A stretch of 64,000 nucleotides of DNA, from assembly GCA_036785705.1 (NCBI GenBank), contig JAWUZG010000032.1:13844001-13908000 (forward strand). Reading direction: 5' to 3'. The notes below the pieces were generated by a model that was not told where the DNA came from, did not search any database, and saw only the letters and a list, made by a program, of their open reading frames with translations. Below are positions 52,801-64,000 of the stretch, in pieces (position 1 is the first letter of the stretch; each line of letters begins with the position of its first letter). A program made the translations under genes and the position numbers. The stretch comes from Acanthornis magna (taxonomy: Eukaryota; Chordata; Aves; Passeriformes; Acanthizidae).

Positions 52801-55674
52801 GAAAGACACATACACACACAAACATTCATACAGTTCACAAAGCCATTGCAGGATGATATTGTGTTGCCTGATCCTCCCTAAATAACCATATTGATAAAGT
52901 TCTGGATTGTGAATATGACACAAAACAGAAATCATGTGATTTTCTTAATTTAATAAGGAAAAGTATTTTATCAGCTAAATACTTCACATTGATTTTCTTA
53001 ATACATTATTTGAATGTATTATCAAACATATTGCCAAATTGGATGGAAAATCCAAAATCAAAAGCAAATACTTTTTACAGAAAAAAATTAAAAATTGTTA
53101 AAAATTATATTCTGACATCCTCAGACCAAAGAATAGTGAACACAATTAAAAGGGGGGAAAAAGGAAAAAAGATAGGAAGAAAAACAGCAAATATGTATAA
53201 ATCTTTAACAACTTAGGGAAGTGGTTTCTGTAAATATCTTGAAAGTAGGATAAAGGTAGTCAGCCTTGACACAAGGAGTACAGCACCAGGAACCCACTGG
53301 GACAATGAACATTCTGCAGAAAACAGAAGGATCTTCTGTCATCATTAAAACTCACATGACTGCAGAAACTATCTAATTTTTTCTTTTTAGGGTAAAATAA
53401 AGATCTGAATTTCCTATCCTTGTCTTCTACTAAATGTCACTCCCTACTGTCCATGAGAGTCTATATTCTATCTATGCAAAATGTTTCCATATTTAAATGT
53501 GTTTGTGTTTTTATAGATCATCTTTTGCCATTCAATACCTGGTTTCTGAATACCCCATAATATATATTTTCATTATAATAATGAAATACATACAATAATG
53601 GGCTGGAATTGCTCCTTACTACAGGAAACTGTCACTGTGAAACCGTCACCCTTCTGCGTAGAAATTTAGAAACACATTTCTAAATAAACCTTTCCACAGT
53701 TAGACTTCATGGTTTCAAATTTCAGGTAGGATTACAGACATCACTAAAGTGTTTCTATCCTCAGGATCTGAGACCAGAGCTCAGGATGGGATTTAATCCC
53801 ATGCATTCTTTTAGGGCATTGTCATCTTTTTCCCAACAAGTAGCCATAACACCTTCTTCATTTATCAGTCCTTTCAAATATACTGCTACGGCATTAACAA
53901 TTATGCAGTTTTTGCTTTGTTTTGATTTTGCCACTCAAATATTTTTATTTTACTCATTTATTCCCCTTTGCACACAGAGCCACAGTCATTTACCTCATAC
54001 AGGCTCGAGTAACTCAGATCTCTGATAACACTGCAGTATATCCCACCAACACTGCATTAAATTGATACTCCAATTCTTTTTGTAAAGTCTATTTATAAAC
54101 AAATCTTTTATGTAGTTTGCAATAAGACAGACAGAGTACTCCACTACAAGCCTGGGTAATATTTAATTTTTTTTAATGTCAGATAGTTGCAGAGATGAAG
54201 GTGAGGGACTATTTTCTGAATTCTACTGGTTACAGATTAATTCAGAGTTTACAAAATTTCAGAGGAAACCTCCTTATTTTCTGCACTAAACAGAGTGTTT
54301 TTGATTTAAGCACAAAAACAAGAAAATCTCCCATAAGTTAGGATATGCAGCTTGAAGAGATAGACTGGATTAGGACCCAAAACCTGTTATTTTAGGCAAA
54401 ATATTCCATATTTATGTACTTGTGAAGTTATTAATTAAAAATAAGAATGATAATAAACTAGAACATGCAGAATATTTTCTGTATTTGCACAAGCCAGTCT
54501 TCATTTTCCTTGCATAAAAGAAAAAGAAAGAAGTATATATTTACTACTTTTGAGAGAATTTTGTTCTTTGTTGACCTAAGAATACATCTGTCTTTTGAGA
54601 AAGCCTTCTAAATACAAACATTCACTGTATATTTAAAATTTGCAGCTTGGTTTTATCAATGTTGCTCAGTCTGGCCACCAGTATTCTTTCTTTCTCTGAA
54701 TTCTCAAGCAAAAGAAAGCACTGGCATCCTTTTAATTTTTAGTTAAACATCTTTAGGCTCTCTTAAAACTGTGGGCTTGAGGTTTGTTTTGCAGTTTTAA
54801 ATAGTTAAGGACGTGCCTGCCAACAAAATGTAATACAAGCATTCCTGCTGTCAGTGAATACTCCTGTATAAAATACCCACTGACTTCACATGGATAGGTT
54901 TTAAACATCAGAACCTCCCCATTCTTCCAGAAGACTTTAACATCATTAACCTACACAATGTTGTTAAAAACATGAGAAAATAGCATTTCTGAAAAGAGGA
55001 ATGAAAAAAAAATCTCAGAAGACATGTAATCGTAACAGTTGGCTGACTAAATGGACAAAATGTACTTTAAAAACATGCATTGGGGCTTAAGAAAAATAAA
55101 CCATCAATTAGCTTTGTTCGGTCTTCATACTTAAATCCATTTACTGCTTTAAAAATAGTCCAGTTAAACAGGATGCAGAGCTATTTAAACTGAAATATTA
55201 TTAGTTCTGGGATCCAAGATGAGGAACAGACTCAAAACCTGCCTGGTTATGGCATGTGCTCTGACCTAGAAACTATTTCTATTTGTATTTTCAATGCAAA
55301 CCTTTGGTACCTAGAATAAAAGGATCCTCTATGTTTAACCATCATAATCTCTGGATTTCAATTTCATAGAAAAGTATAAAGGCTATGTTCTCTTTTTATT
55401 TAGAGGGATTTTATTTTTTGTGGGGTATTTTTAAAACAGTTTCAGGGATTTATTTTAAATTATTTTATTTACTATGTCTTTATTAACCTTGTATTCTTTA
55501 TCAGACTATTTAAACTGCTTCTGTTGTTTTCTTTCATCTACGCATAAATTTAAAACATTCCACAGAAGAGTTTCTTAAAAGCTTTCAAGAAATTGTTTTT
55601 TGAATACTATTTCCCAGAATTAAAGGATTTTATCACAAAATTAACCAAACCACACAAATATATCCATTATCCAT
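49801..55674. other. Unique AT-rich non-coding DNA
   Basis: No gene or RNA gene was recognised. The minus-strand 150-codon frame at 52373-52825 begins in a CA/CACACA-rich and A-rich stretch, giving a hydrophobic Phe/Leu/Val peptide, and has no family signature. It is best read as compositional. Confidence 0.5.
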
Positions 55675-55918
55675 CTATGGGCAACTGGCCCACAGGAAAA
55701 GCATTAGTACAAATTGTGGCGTGATTCCTAAGAAGGAATCAAGATGCTTCGTGCCTGATCCAATTTGGACAACCACCACAAAAGCAGCAGTGTCAGCCAA
55801 AGGAAGGAATACACAATCTGTAAATGATAGATTGCATCCCCACCTGAAGCAATAATTGGCCTCCAGGTACCACAATAGAAGAGATTCAATTTCTCAAAGT
55901 TGCTTCTTATCTTTCAGC

Positions 55919-56110
55919 TCACACACAAGAACATGATGTGCAGCTGAGAACTTGGCATTGACCGAAGGAGAAAAGAGGATTTCCAGCTGGATCCCTGAAA
56001 TTCTTCCTTTCATCAAGAAGCACAGTGTGGTTAATGTCAAAAGAAGCATTCAAATGGATTAACAGAGGTCCAACTTCTCCTTGTAACAAATATAGGAAGA
56101 GCATTTAGTG
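55919..56110 (-). mobile_element. Ancient CR1/L2/L3-like LINE reverse-transcriptase scrap, minus strand
   Basis: On the minus strand the frame reads LLIHLNASFDINHTVLLDE followed by RKNFRDPAGNPLF. LINE reverse transcriptases of the CR1/L2/L3 group carry 'L-DLSAAFDT-(D/N)H--LL(D/E)-L' here, the palm motif A, followed by a 'LAGI-G' segment. The aspartate of the FD pair is kept, but the earlier catalytic-block aspartate (DLS) is replaced by H (HLN). The fragment is short and ends at a stop. Sequence to 55675 on the same strand may be further decayed LINE, but I could not align it. It is older than the CR1 copies elsewhere in the window. Confidence 0.5.
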
Positions 56111-58359
56111 TACAGCAATACATTGGTGCGCAGTAACCACCTCTAGATACCAAATTTGGGGAATAAAACCTGAAGGGGAATGGAAAAGTGTCTCGGAAAT
56201 AAATAGCTTTGTAGGCAGGGAAAAATTACATTGTCAAGTGTTTACAGATATTACCAGTAAGCAATCAGTGAAAAATTTCTCAAAATGCAAAATGCAGTTA
56301 AAATGGCCAATCTTGAGCTGCACAAAGGTGAAAAAGCATTTTGAAGAATAACCATCTTCTACATGGGAAGTTTTGGAAAAAGACGAGGGCTTCGTAACTC
56401 AAAACAACTGGTTGAGTGTCTAAGCCTCAGTCAAACACAATCATTTTAATTGTAGGAAAGCTTCAGAGGAGGGATAGCCAGCCAAACTCTGCAAGTGGAT
56501 CAGGGATCAATACCCACTCCAATGTACATGCTGCAGCTGAATAACCACAGCAGCCTGAGTACAGTACAGAGAGAGGAAATCAAAGAGATGGAGAGGAAAC
56601 ATGCCAAGCAAGTCACCCACCACACACTTGAAATCCCTCCTAGGACTGAGTTATCACATTGTATTGAGCAGACTATGTTTGCTGGTGACATCAGTGGAGT
56701 GACTGCTGTGTAGATGTCTATAAAATCTTTTCTTCTCATAACCATGGAAAAAGTCAAAATCGGGTGAGGGACAGGGAGATAAATGGTACAAATAGCTAAG
56801 AGAGTTGGCTTACATCCTCCTGAACTCTTGCCATAAACAATGTCTGGGAATGGCCAGAGGCTCCTCCAGGATAGGAGCTGTGTGTGTTCCAATGGCAGAA
56901 AACTGGAATTTCCAGACCAAGCTCTGTGTGAATTAAAACAAGGTCAAGCCTTCCAAACCTGCACTTTTCTGAAGATCTCAAGAGAGCAGAACTGAAATGC
57001 CCACATCTAATTACATCATTATTATTGTCTCAAATCCTCAGTGAACTTAGGAGAAAACAGACTTGGCAGATCTGACAGCTGCACTCAGAATCAGCTGGGA
57101 AAGTGCTCCGAGTGGCAGAGAGATAACACCGTTTTTAAGCTTTACTACGACAAGGCAACCCTTTCCTTTTTCTCCTTTGGTCAGCATAGCTCACTGCATG
57201 TCCTGTCACCTTGCAGAATCAGTGCTAACACCTAAGTGACACATGAATCTACTCTTAAACATAGAATTTGAAAATAGCAGGAATACAAGAACAGCTTAAA
57301 CACTGTGTTTTCAAAATGTCTCCAGTAACTACCATTCAGATGATGGGAGAATGGTTTTTAAAAATATTCTGCATTCTCTTTGTTAAAAAAAATCAAAGTG
57401 ATACAAATAAAGTCTTGTTCTCATTTTATGAAAATAAAGGATTTGTTTAAAACTCCAGACACTCACCATGAACACTGAGGATACTAATAACATTTGGATT
57501 TTATAATGATGAATTAACAAGTAAACAGGAAACCATAATTTTTAAAGTCTCAAGAGGCAGATAAAGGAATGAGAGAGTTCTGGCCCAACGTATAGCTCTC
57601 ACACATCTCTATGTACACTAAATAACTACACTTTACAAGAACACATATATGTTTGAGCACACACGTGTGTAAAGAGTCAGAGAAAAAAATTCCATATTAT
57701 CTTAAATAACAAGTACAAATAATTTTAACAGAATACGGTACTAGGGTAGCACAGTTAAGCTTTCAAAGTCTAAAAAGTGTCCACATGAGCTTGCACAGAA
57801 AACCTTACATTTTTCTTCTATCTGCTACATGCCAAGACAAAGTTTCATTCAAATATCATGCATTTATTACCCCCCAGAGAGTCTCTGACCATTTAGTGCA
57901 CAGGATGGGCTGTTCTCAATGAAAAAAGAGCACTTAATGAAAACAGTTCAAAATATTTAAACATCTAAAAATATAATCTCATTACTTACATGGTGTTATC
58001 AAAAACCTGTTCTGAAGGCAAAGTAAGTTTAGTAAGGTCTTAATTCATAGTTCATCAGCATAGTATGTATTTTATGGTGAAAAGTTATTAGTTAAATAAG
58101 TTAAATTTTAAAAAAGGAAGAAATTGATAATTAGCAAAATAAATGTGTGGGTTACAACTCAAAAAACCAAATCACAAAGTCACAAAAACCATCTTCTCTT
58201 CTTCAGCAATCCTCTGTACTTCAAATTTATTGGCCACACAAAAGGAAGGGATTTGGCAGGGAGCAGCTGCCCTGATGACACAGCCCAAATTTAAGCTCTA
58301 AGCACTGGACATCCTTGGAAATAAATGGCAAAAATTATTAATACTCCTGCAGTTCAGAG
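56111..58359. other. Unique AT-rich non-coding DNA
   Basis: Opposed frames at 56.5-56.9 kb (72 codons plus, 130 codons minus) show no family signature. Part could be further decayed LINE sequence. Nothing else was recognised. Confidence 0.45.
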
Positions 58360-58720
58360 CTATGTAACTGTGCACACATGCAGGTGTAACTCCTCCAGAA
58401 GCTGTGTAATGGCAGCATTCAGCACGAGGCTTTCAGCCGTCTTGTTTCCAATGTCCTGTTTCTCCTCCTGTCCCAGCACCTCCCTCTTCCTTCTCAATGC
58501 CAAAAACCATCCTGCCATCTTCACAGGGCTCCTTCCCCCCACGGTCTGGTCTCCATCTTCTCCTTCCCGCTTTCCGCTTTGAATCCGGAGTTCCAGGTCC
58601 CAGGCCCAGCGCCATGGAGCTCCTGGCCATGCTGAGGGCCAGTGGGTCCCTTGCCCCTCAGGAAGGGACAGGTCCAGAACCTGGCTCTGCTGACAGGACA
58701 TAGGTGCTGGCAAGGGCTAG
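58360..58720. other. GC-richer patch with several CpGs, no gene identified
   Basis: The stretch is clearly less AT-rich than its flanks and carries at least seven CpG dinucleotides between about 58420 and 58620. Frames of 65-117 codons are open on both strands, a sign of composition rather than selection. It is too short and CpG-poor to be called a CpG island. Confidence 0.35.
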
Positions 58721-61042
58721 GAGCACACACGTCTTCGTCACTGGAAAAATTGACTGCCAGCTGTCACACGTCTGACCATCTGCAAACAGGTTTGCAAATG
58801 CTTAACCATGTGTACGTTTACAAAGGAACAGCCACAGGAGCCACCTTCTGTGCCACAAATGCTCTCTACTGTCCTTGCTCCCAAATGGGTAGGTAAAAAA
58901 CACACACTTCTCGGAGAGAAAAATAGACAAGGTCCTTCAGGTTTTTTAAGTCTATTCATTTAGTCTCCTTACCCACTATTATTCCTTCTTCTCTTGCCCC
59001 TTCCTGCCTCTGCCCCAACAAGAATAAAGCATTTACTGTGGAAAGTTAAAAACAAATTAAACTTTAGAGAAGTTATAAGTCATTGAAAACAGTATTTTTT
59101 AATGGAAATTGCCAGGTAGTTTTACCTAGAGCCATTTCTGCTTGAGCTGCCTGTAATAACTGTGATGATCTGGAGTAGGCATTCAGACCCCGGGGTGACA
59201 AGAGCTGCTAGGATGGGCTGCACAGCATTTGGGAAAGGCACAAATTAGGAAGCTCCAGCCGTGTGGCCTGTGGAGCACTTGCCTGTCATCCACAAATAAT
59301 TGCTTGGTTATGTGATGCTGAACCTCCTCATTTCCAACAGCTAAATTGCATTAAAGTCAGATCAGGTTTCCTGATATTTGTCTCAAGGTACACCAGCCAC
59401 CACAGAAATGTATATTAATGCAAAGCTTTGGAGGAAGGAAAGCTGGAGTCTTCACCTGGGGAAGAGAAGCACGTCTGCAAGACAAGCTCTCTCAGAGCAT
59501 GCAATCTGTGCTAAGAAGTGGTGGGGAACCTTGCTGGACCATGACATTCATTGGTATTTGTAGAATATTTATAGATGAGGAAACCTTTCCCACATCCTTC
59601 TGCCTCTCCCCAGACTTGCAGCCAGTTGTTTACTGCATCAGTAGAGAAACAGCAGAATCATTCCCTGTGAACCCTAGGCCTGACTGATTTCTGTGGGAGC
59701 CCTCCACATCAGTGTGTTGTTAACCTTATTCTCATACTGAATCCAAAACACACCATTGAACCAGCTACTAACAAGAGAATAAATTCTAACCCAGCTCAAA
59801 TCAGGACAACAAACAATGAGAAATCTCCTTCCACCTTTCTCAATTGCAATAAAAGTAAAAAAATGTCCTTCAGGGTCTTGCTCAACTTTATCTGAAAAAC
59901 TTTTCCAAGAAAAAGAATTGCACCAAAAGAAGTTCCTCCTTCACTCAGCATATTCATTGCAGTTTCAATACAGATGCTTTATTGTAAACATAGACAAGAG
60001 AGAAAGGGAAACAAAAAAGCAGAACTAGCTATGATCTCATCCACATCCATGCACTGAAGAGAACTGTACAGGGTAGAGCTGAGACAAGAGGGGCAGACAA
60101 ACAAAGCAGTAACTCCTCAGGCTATCTCACACAGACAGCTATGCACAAACTTACCATAAATTTAGGACTTCTCAAACCAGGATGAAATTATTTGCTCTCA
60201 TTCACAGTACTGTCTGCCTTTGCAGGACACCTTGCAATTTCCATGCAAATAATGTTCATCTATGGACTGTTAGTCCAAGGTACAGAGAGCCTCTCTGCGT
60301 ACAGAAGATCATTTTGTTTCCAAACATGGAGGATGAGAAGGAGAGCCTGTGATCTTCCTCTTTGAAACTCATCTGCCAGGAATGGTCAGAAAAGGAAAAC
60401 AGGAAGAGAAAACAGCCATCAGTGCAAAGCAGCTGAATTAACCCAGCTACGGAGATTTAGATTCTTGACATTGCCCAAGTAAAAGAAAAAATCCCCAAAT
60501 ATATATATATGCACATACAGAGAAATTTAATATAAAATATCTATATTAACACTTTTATGTTTTTAAAATACATATATATGTACACATTCATGCATAAACT
60601 TTTAGGGATATAGACACACAGTGAAAATTTCAGTAACTTCTGTAATTTTGGATACAATGTTATTATCACATATTATATGTGGTATCATAATTTACCTAAA
60701 AATTAAACTTAAAATCAAATTATTGTGCCTAAACTCATTCCAACATTTCAGTATTTATCAAACGCTATTTTTAAAAGTAATTACTAAAGAGAACAAATAT
60801 GGTGAACAAATATTTTTATTAATAAACTAAAAAGGAACTTCCTACTGAGAAGATTAAAACATTTTTATTTCAGGAAGACTTTTGGTTAAAATATGTGAGC
60901 AAGTCATTGCTAATTCTCTATTCAGTAATTCCAGAATAATGTTTTCAATAGCCTAACAGTGGATAAGAAATTTCCTAACACATTTTGAACTGCAGAAAAA
61001 AACATTAATAAGATCACAAAATCAAACATGCAAAATGTGGCC
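58721..61042. other. Unique non-coding DNA with short TA runs
   Basis: No gene recognised. Short TA/TG-rich simple sequence lies at about 60497-60515 and 60568-60585. Confidence 0.55.
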
Positions 61043-61065
61043 AAAAAAAAAAAAAAAAAAAAAAA
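61043..61065 (+). repeat. Homopolymer run of 23 A
   Basis: Uninterrupted A23. I looked upstream for a processed-pseudogene body ending here and found no coding-like frame, so it is best treated as a simple repeat. Confidence 0.9.
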
Positions 61066-62718
61066 GAAGCAGAGTATAGTCAGATGGCTGATCAGAAATC
61101 AAAGTTTCCGACTGAATTCAGGGTGAGGGGTGAGGGTTCCTCAGCTGCAAGAAGTTTCTCATTTTCAGCTGAGAACCATCTTAAGTGGCAAATGGAAATC
61201 AAAAAACAAAGACATGCTATTTTGTTTCAATAAAGTCAGCATCTGCCTGCCAGCTACAAACCAGAAATCCTTCATTTACATGAGTTGCATAGGAGCAGGC
61301 TTGTTTTTCTCCTCTACATGGCAGCAAGGAAACAGAGTCTGGAAGCCAGAGGCCTATGTCAGAAACTGTGGGTTTGGCTCTGTTTCCAAGTCTGTCTTCA
61401 AATTGAAGATAACTTAAGGCCAAATTGCAGTTTTTATTGGATTGTTATAGGTTAAAAGCTTTATATATCCCTTTTTAATTATTGTTGTTATTATTTTCAA
61501 CCAACTTTTTTTTTTGTGGTAGAAAATATGGATTGAAAGATTTGCTCTGAAATATCTTTTGAAGTCTCAAGGCCTAGATTCATCTTTTCTAATTTCAGAC
61601 ACTTGCCTAAAGCACTAAGTACTCTACTTTTAGTCAGAGGATACTATCTGCCTTTTGAGTCATTCTGAAAGATCTTCTGTCACCTTCAGATAAAACCTTG
61701 CGTGACTATATGTATAATTCCACCATCCCATTTTGGGTGGGATGAAACCAAAGGCAAGATTGCATGGCAAGATTTCCAGCTTTTTGTACTCCAAATAAAT
61801 CCAAGTACTAACTGAAGGATGAGAAGAACAACCACAACTGTTGGATTTTGGTGTTTGTTTGTGGGGTTTTTTTAAAGTTTGAGTATACCTCAGCCATATA
61901 TTTCTCTCAACATCTCAAAAGATTTAGGAATGGTCTCATATCTTTTTCCTCTAACCAGATCCAGGGATGATTGCTCTACACACACACAACAATGGTTGCT
62001 CTGCAGTGTAGCCTGATGATACCTAGCTACATGTTTTATTTCAGTAAGACCACCTTCAATGCAAGTTAACTAATTTCAGCATTTCAATAGCCTGTCTTGG
62101 CCCAGCAACTTAGAACAAACTATGGCTGGAGCAAAATATGGCCATGAGCCGTATTTTATTTCAGGTCAGCCTATGTGTTTTTCTGTGATATATCCTCTAG
62201 AAATTACAGGGCATAACTGAGAAATCAGTTGATTAAATTGTAAGCCATAATACATGTCCATCAGAGTAGAAGAGGCTGATGGGATCCAGTTGGACTGTCA
62301 TCCAAACCAAAGAGTTCACATCTGCTCCAATGGTGTGAATGGCTGCTCCAAAGAAGGACAGCAGACACATTTGCCGGAGTTGAGTGAAAAAGGGTGTCTA
62401 CAAACACCAGAATAACAAAAGAAACTGCAAGGACATTCAGTAATTCACTGGAGCTGGCAGAAACATTTTGTAAAGAAATTCGATTCATGCTAATTTTACT
62501 TTAAAATGTTTTGAGTTTGACTGCAGCCACGTTTTGAATCACTGCATTACCAACTCTGCATTCACTCATCACATATCATTCCTAGTCCCAAAGGCAAACC
62601 CAGGAGTCAAACACTGTGTTTTCCTCTGTATGCAGCCATTCCCTGTGAGCCTGATCTGGCAGTCTCCAAGGCTACAGCTCACTGATGGTCCCTTTGCCCC
62701 TTCCCCAGGCCTGGACAT
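61066..62718. other. Unique AT-rich non-coding DNA
   Basis: Nothing recognisable before the minus-strand CR1. Confidence 0.55.
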
Positions 62719-63120
62719 AGAACCATAGAGATTGGAAAAGACCTCTAAGATCATCAAGTCCAATTGTCAAGCCAGCACCACCACATTTTTCACTATTAAA
62801 CATGTCCTCAAGTCCCATATCCACATGCGTTTTGAACACCTCTAGGGATGGTGAGCCTACCACCTCCCTGGGCAGTCTGTTCCAATGTTTTATAATCCTT
62901 TCGGTGAAGACATTCATTTAGATTTCCTTTAATCTAATCTAAGCCTGCCCTGGTGCAACTTGAGGCCATTTAATCTCATCCTGTCACTTGTTACCTAAAA
63001 GTAGAGGCTTACCTCCACCTTGCAACACCCTCCTTTCAGGCAGTCATAGTGATAAGGTCACCCCTGAGCCTCCTTTTCTCCAGCAGAAACAACCCCAGCT
63101 CTCTCAGCCACTCCTCATAA
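62719..63120 (-). mobile_element. CR1 LINE fragment with 3' end, minus strand
   Basis: The minus-strand CR1 begins (its 3' end) at CATAGAACCATAGAGATTGG near 62719. It passes through GACCTCTAAGATCATCAAGT, CCACCTCCCTGGGCAGTCTG (complement of the 'CAGGTTGCCCAGGGAGGTGG' block) and CTCCTTTTCTCCAGCAGAAAC, then breaks off after CACTCCTCATAAGAC near 63120. It is about 400 bp, 5'-truncated as usual, and fairly well preserved. The minus-strand frame at 62672-62917 is the repeat's own shadow, not a host gene. Confidence 0.94.
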
Positions 63121-63162
63121 GACTAGAGATGGCACTGTGCTGTCCATCTCTCTCCTGGAAAG

Positions 63163-63253
63163 TGAGAAACACAATGACAAGGAGCAGCTCTGCGGAAGGA
63201 GTTGGAGAAGCACTGCCACGAGGAGATGCGGATGCAGAAGCTGCAGAGTGAGG
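63163..63253 (+). other. Candidate coiled-coil-coding exon
   Basis: Immediately beyond the truncated end of the CR1, the plus strand encodes a charged heptad-like peptide, LRKELEKHCHEEMRMQKLQ, followed by a donor AGG|GTGAGC at 63254. Two starts are possible. A pyrimidine tract (TGTCCATCTCTCTCCTGGAAAG) ends at 63162, and from there the first frame reads EKHNDKEQL, but joining it to the coiled coil needs a 2-nt frame change at 63191-63192. Alternatively an AG at 63186-63187 gives an intact 66-nt exon. The first reading suggests a pseudogene or a sequence error, the second a live exon. The strongly biased E/K/M/Q composition and high GC3 are unlike the flanks. The protein is not recognised. Confidence 0.35.
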
Positions 63254-63466
63254 GTGAGCAGCCCAGCCAGGGCTCCCCAACTCACCAGTGTGCTCTAGAG
63301 AGAGGGAAGACACATGGATGGACTCCCACAGCACAGAGTGAGCGCTTAGGGCTGCTCTCTGGTGCCCTCATTGTTATGCCCTTTTCACATGTTTTTCTTC
63401 AGAGCTCTTGCAATCCTACAGAGCTTTTGCAGTCATTCTTTCTTTTTTTTTCCCATCTCCTTGCAG

Positions 63467-63513
63467 CACCTCTTCCTAAGCCCCTGCCTCCTCTCTTAGG
63501 TCTACCACTCTAG
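63467..63513 (+). other. Candidate short terminal exon, proline-rich
   Basis: A very strong acceptor (TCTTTTTTTTTCCCATCTCCTTGCAG) ends at 63466. Spliced to the donor after 63253, the phase matches (G plus CA gives Ala) and the frame continues as APLPKPLPPLLGLPL before TAG at 63511-63513. The intervening 213 nt has GT and AG ends. The consistency of donor, acceptor, phase and a low-complexity proline-rich tail is suggestive, but no homology or polyadenylation evidence supports it. Confidence 0.27.
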
Positions 63514-64000
63514 TTATGTCCTTAGAGGGTTTTTTCCCCTCTTCTTATGAGCCTGCATCCTCTTGGGATTTCCATTTTCTTCTCAATTAGACAGGCTATA
63601 TGTAAAACAATCCATGAAAAGAATAATTTTAAGTGCTGTCACCAGACCAGCTGTTTTCATATTTCCTTCCTATGTTGTAAACTTGTAACAAAGGGAGTGC
63701 CCCACATGCAATACATTTACACCCTGTGTATCCCGAGTTCACAAGAGGACCATTCTCAGACAAATATTCCTTTAAGATGATCCCATAAGTTAACAGTAAC
63801 AATTAAAAAGCCAACCAAATTAAAAAAAAAATCCACTCAGATCTCTTTCCATAAGCTAATTAAAAGAACTATTTATTTGCTGTCTTTGCAGTAGACATTT
63901 TGTACACAACCTCAGCTCTCTGCTTTGGATTCACAGCAGCATGTCCTGGGAGATGACCTACTCAATGCCTCTAGCCACAAGTTATCCACATCTCCCCAGT
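63514..64000. other. Unique sequence to the end of the window
   Basis: AT-rich sequence with A-rich stretches near 63820. If the preceding exon pair is real, this would include its 3' untranslated region, but no clear AATAAA-plus-downstream-element arrangement was identified. Confidence 0.4.

Noticed and set aside
52373..52825. 150-codon minus-strand hydrophobic frame
   Set aside because: Starts in CA-rich simple sequence and crosses A-rich runs; Phe/Leu/Val-rich composition follows from the nucleotide bias.
58360..58713. 117-codon minus-strand frame in the GC-richer patch
   Set aside because: Several frames on both strands are open at once, as expected from composition; no recognisable protein signature.
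61043..61065. A23 as the tail of a processed pseudogene
   Set aside because: No coding-like or mRNA-like body upstream and no target-site duplication found.
62988..63334. Opposed frames of 76-103 codons at the CR1/exon junction
   Set aside because: Except for the coiled-coil and proline-rich parts reported separately, these are translations of CR1 or of the intron-like interval.

Overview
This window looks like a piece of bird (sauropsid) nuclear genome. It is AT-rich, has no prokaryotic gene organisation, and has no reading frame longer than about 160 codons. It carries several CR1-family LINE fragments, including 3' ends with the ATTCTGTGATTCT-type terminal motif typical of avian CR1. No operons, Shine-Dalgarno sites, CRISPR arrays, insertion sequences, rRNA genes or tRNA genes were seen. 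The best reading is intergenic or long-intron DNA with old retroelements, simple repeats and a few exon-like or pseudogene-like islands.

Layout: 1-17.0 kb is mostly unique AT-rich DNA with a TA/CA microsatellite (6.06 kb), a 16-bp triple tandem repeat (7.72 kb) and two exon-like islands (11.4-11.7 kb minus, 13.76 kb plus). From 17.0 to 19.2 kb there is a long T/C tract and two plus-strand CR1 fragments. An open frame of about 156 codons with an upstream splice-acceptor-like site lies at 19.9-20.4 kb. A third plus-strand CR1 lies at 23.7-24.1 kb, followed by a perfect 12-bp hairpin and a 42-nt exon-like segment. A 20-base G run is at 26.8 kb. A degraded coding-like segment lies at 31.1-31.66 kb. 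From 32 to 45 kb I see nothing beyond simple repeats.

From 45.8 to 49.8 kb there are remnants of CR1-type LINE ORF2 in two orientations. A GDFN-type endonuclease piece and a possible early reverse-transcriptase piece are on the plus strand. A longer minus-strand element with the reverse-transcriptase motif LDFSKAFDT and a 3' end near 48.59 kb converges on them. An older CR1/L2/L3-like reverse-transcriptase scrap is on the minus strand near 56.0 kb. A minus-strand CR1 lies at 62.7-63.1 kb. Directly beyond its truncated 5' end is a coiled-coil-coding exon-like segment with a good splice donor, and 213 nt later a strong splice acceptor and a short proline-rich terminal frame.

No complete protein-coding gene can be supported, and no novel functional system is evident. 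The most useful leads are the coiled-coil/proline-rich exon pair at the right end, the decayed coding segment at 31.1 kb and the open frame at 20 kb. All need homology searches or transcript data that could not be run here.
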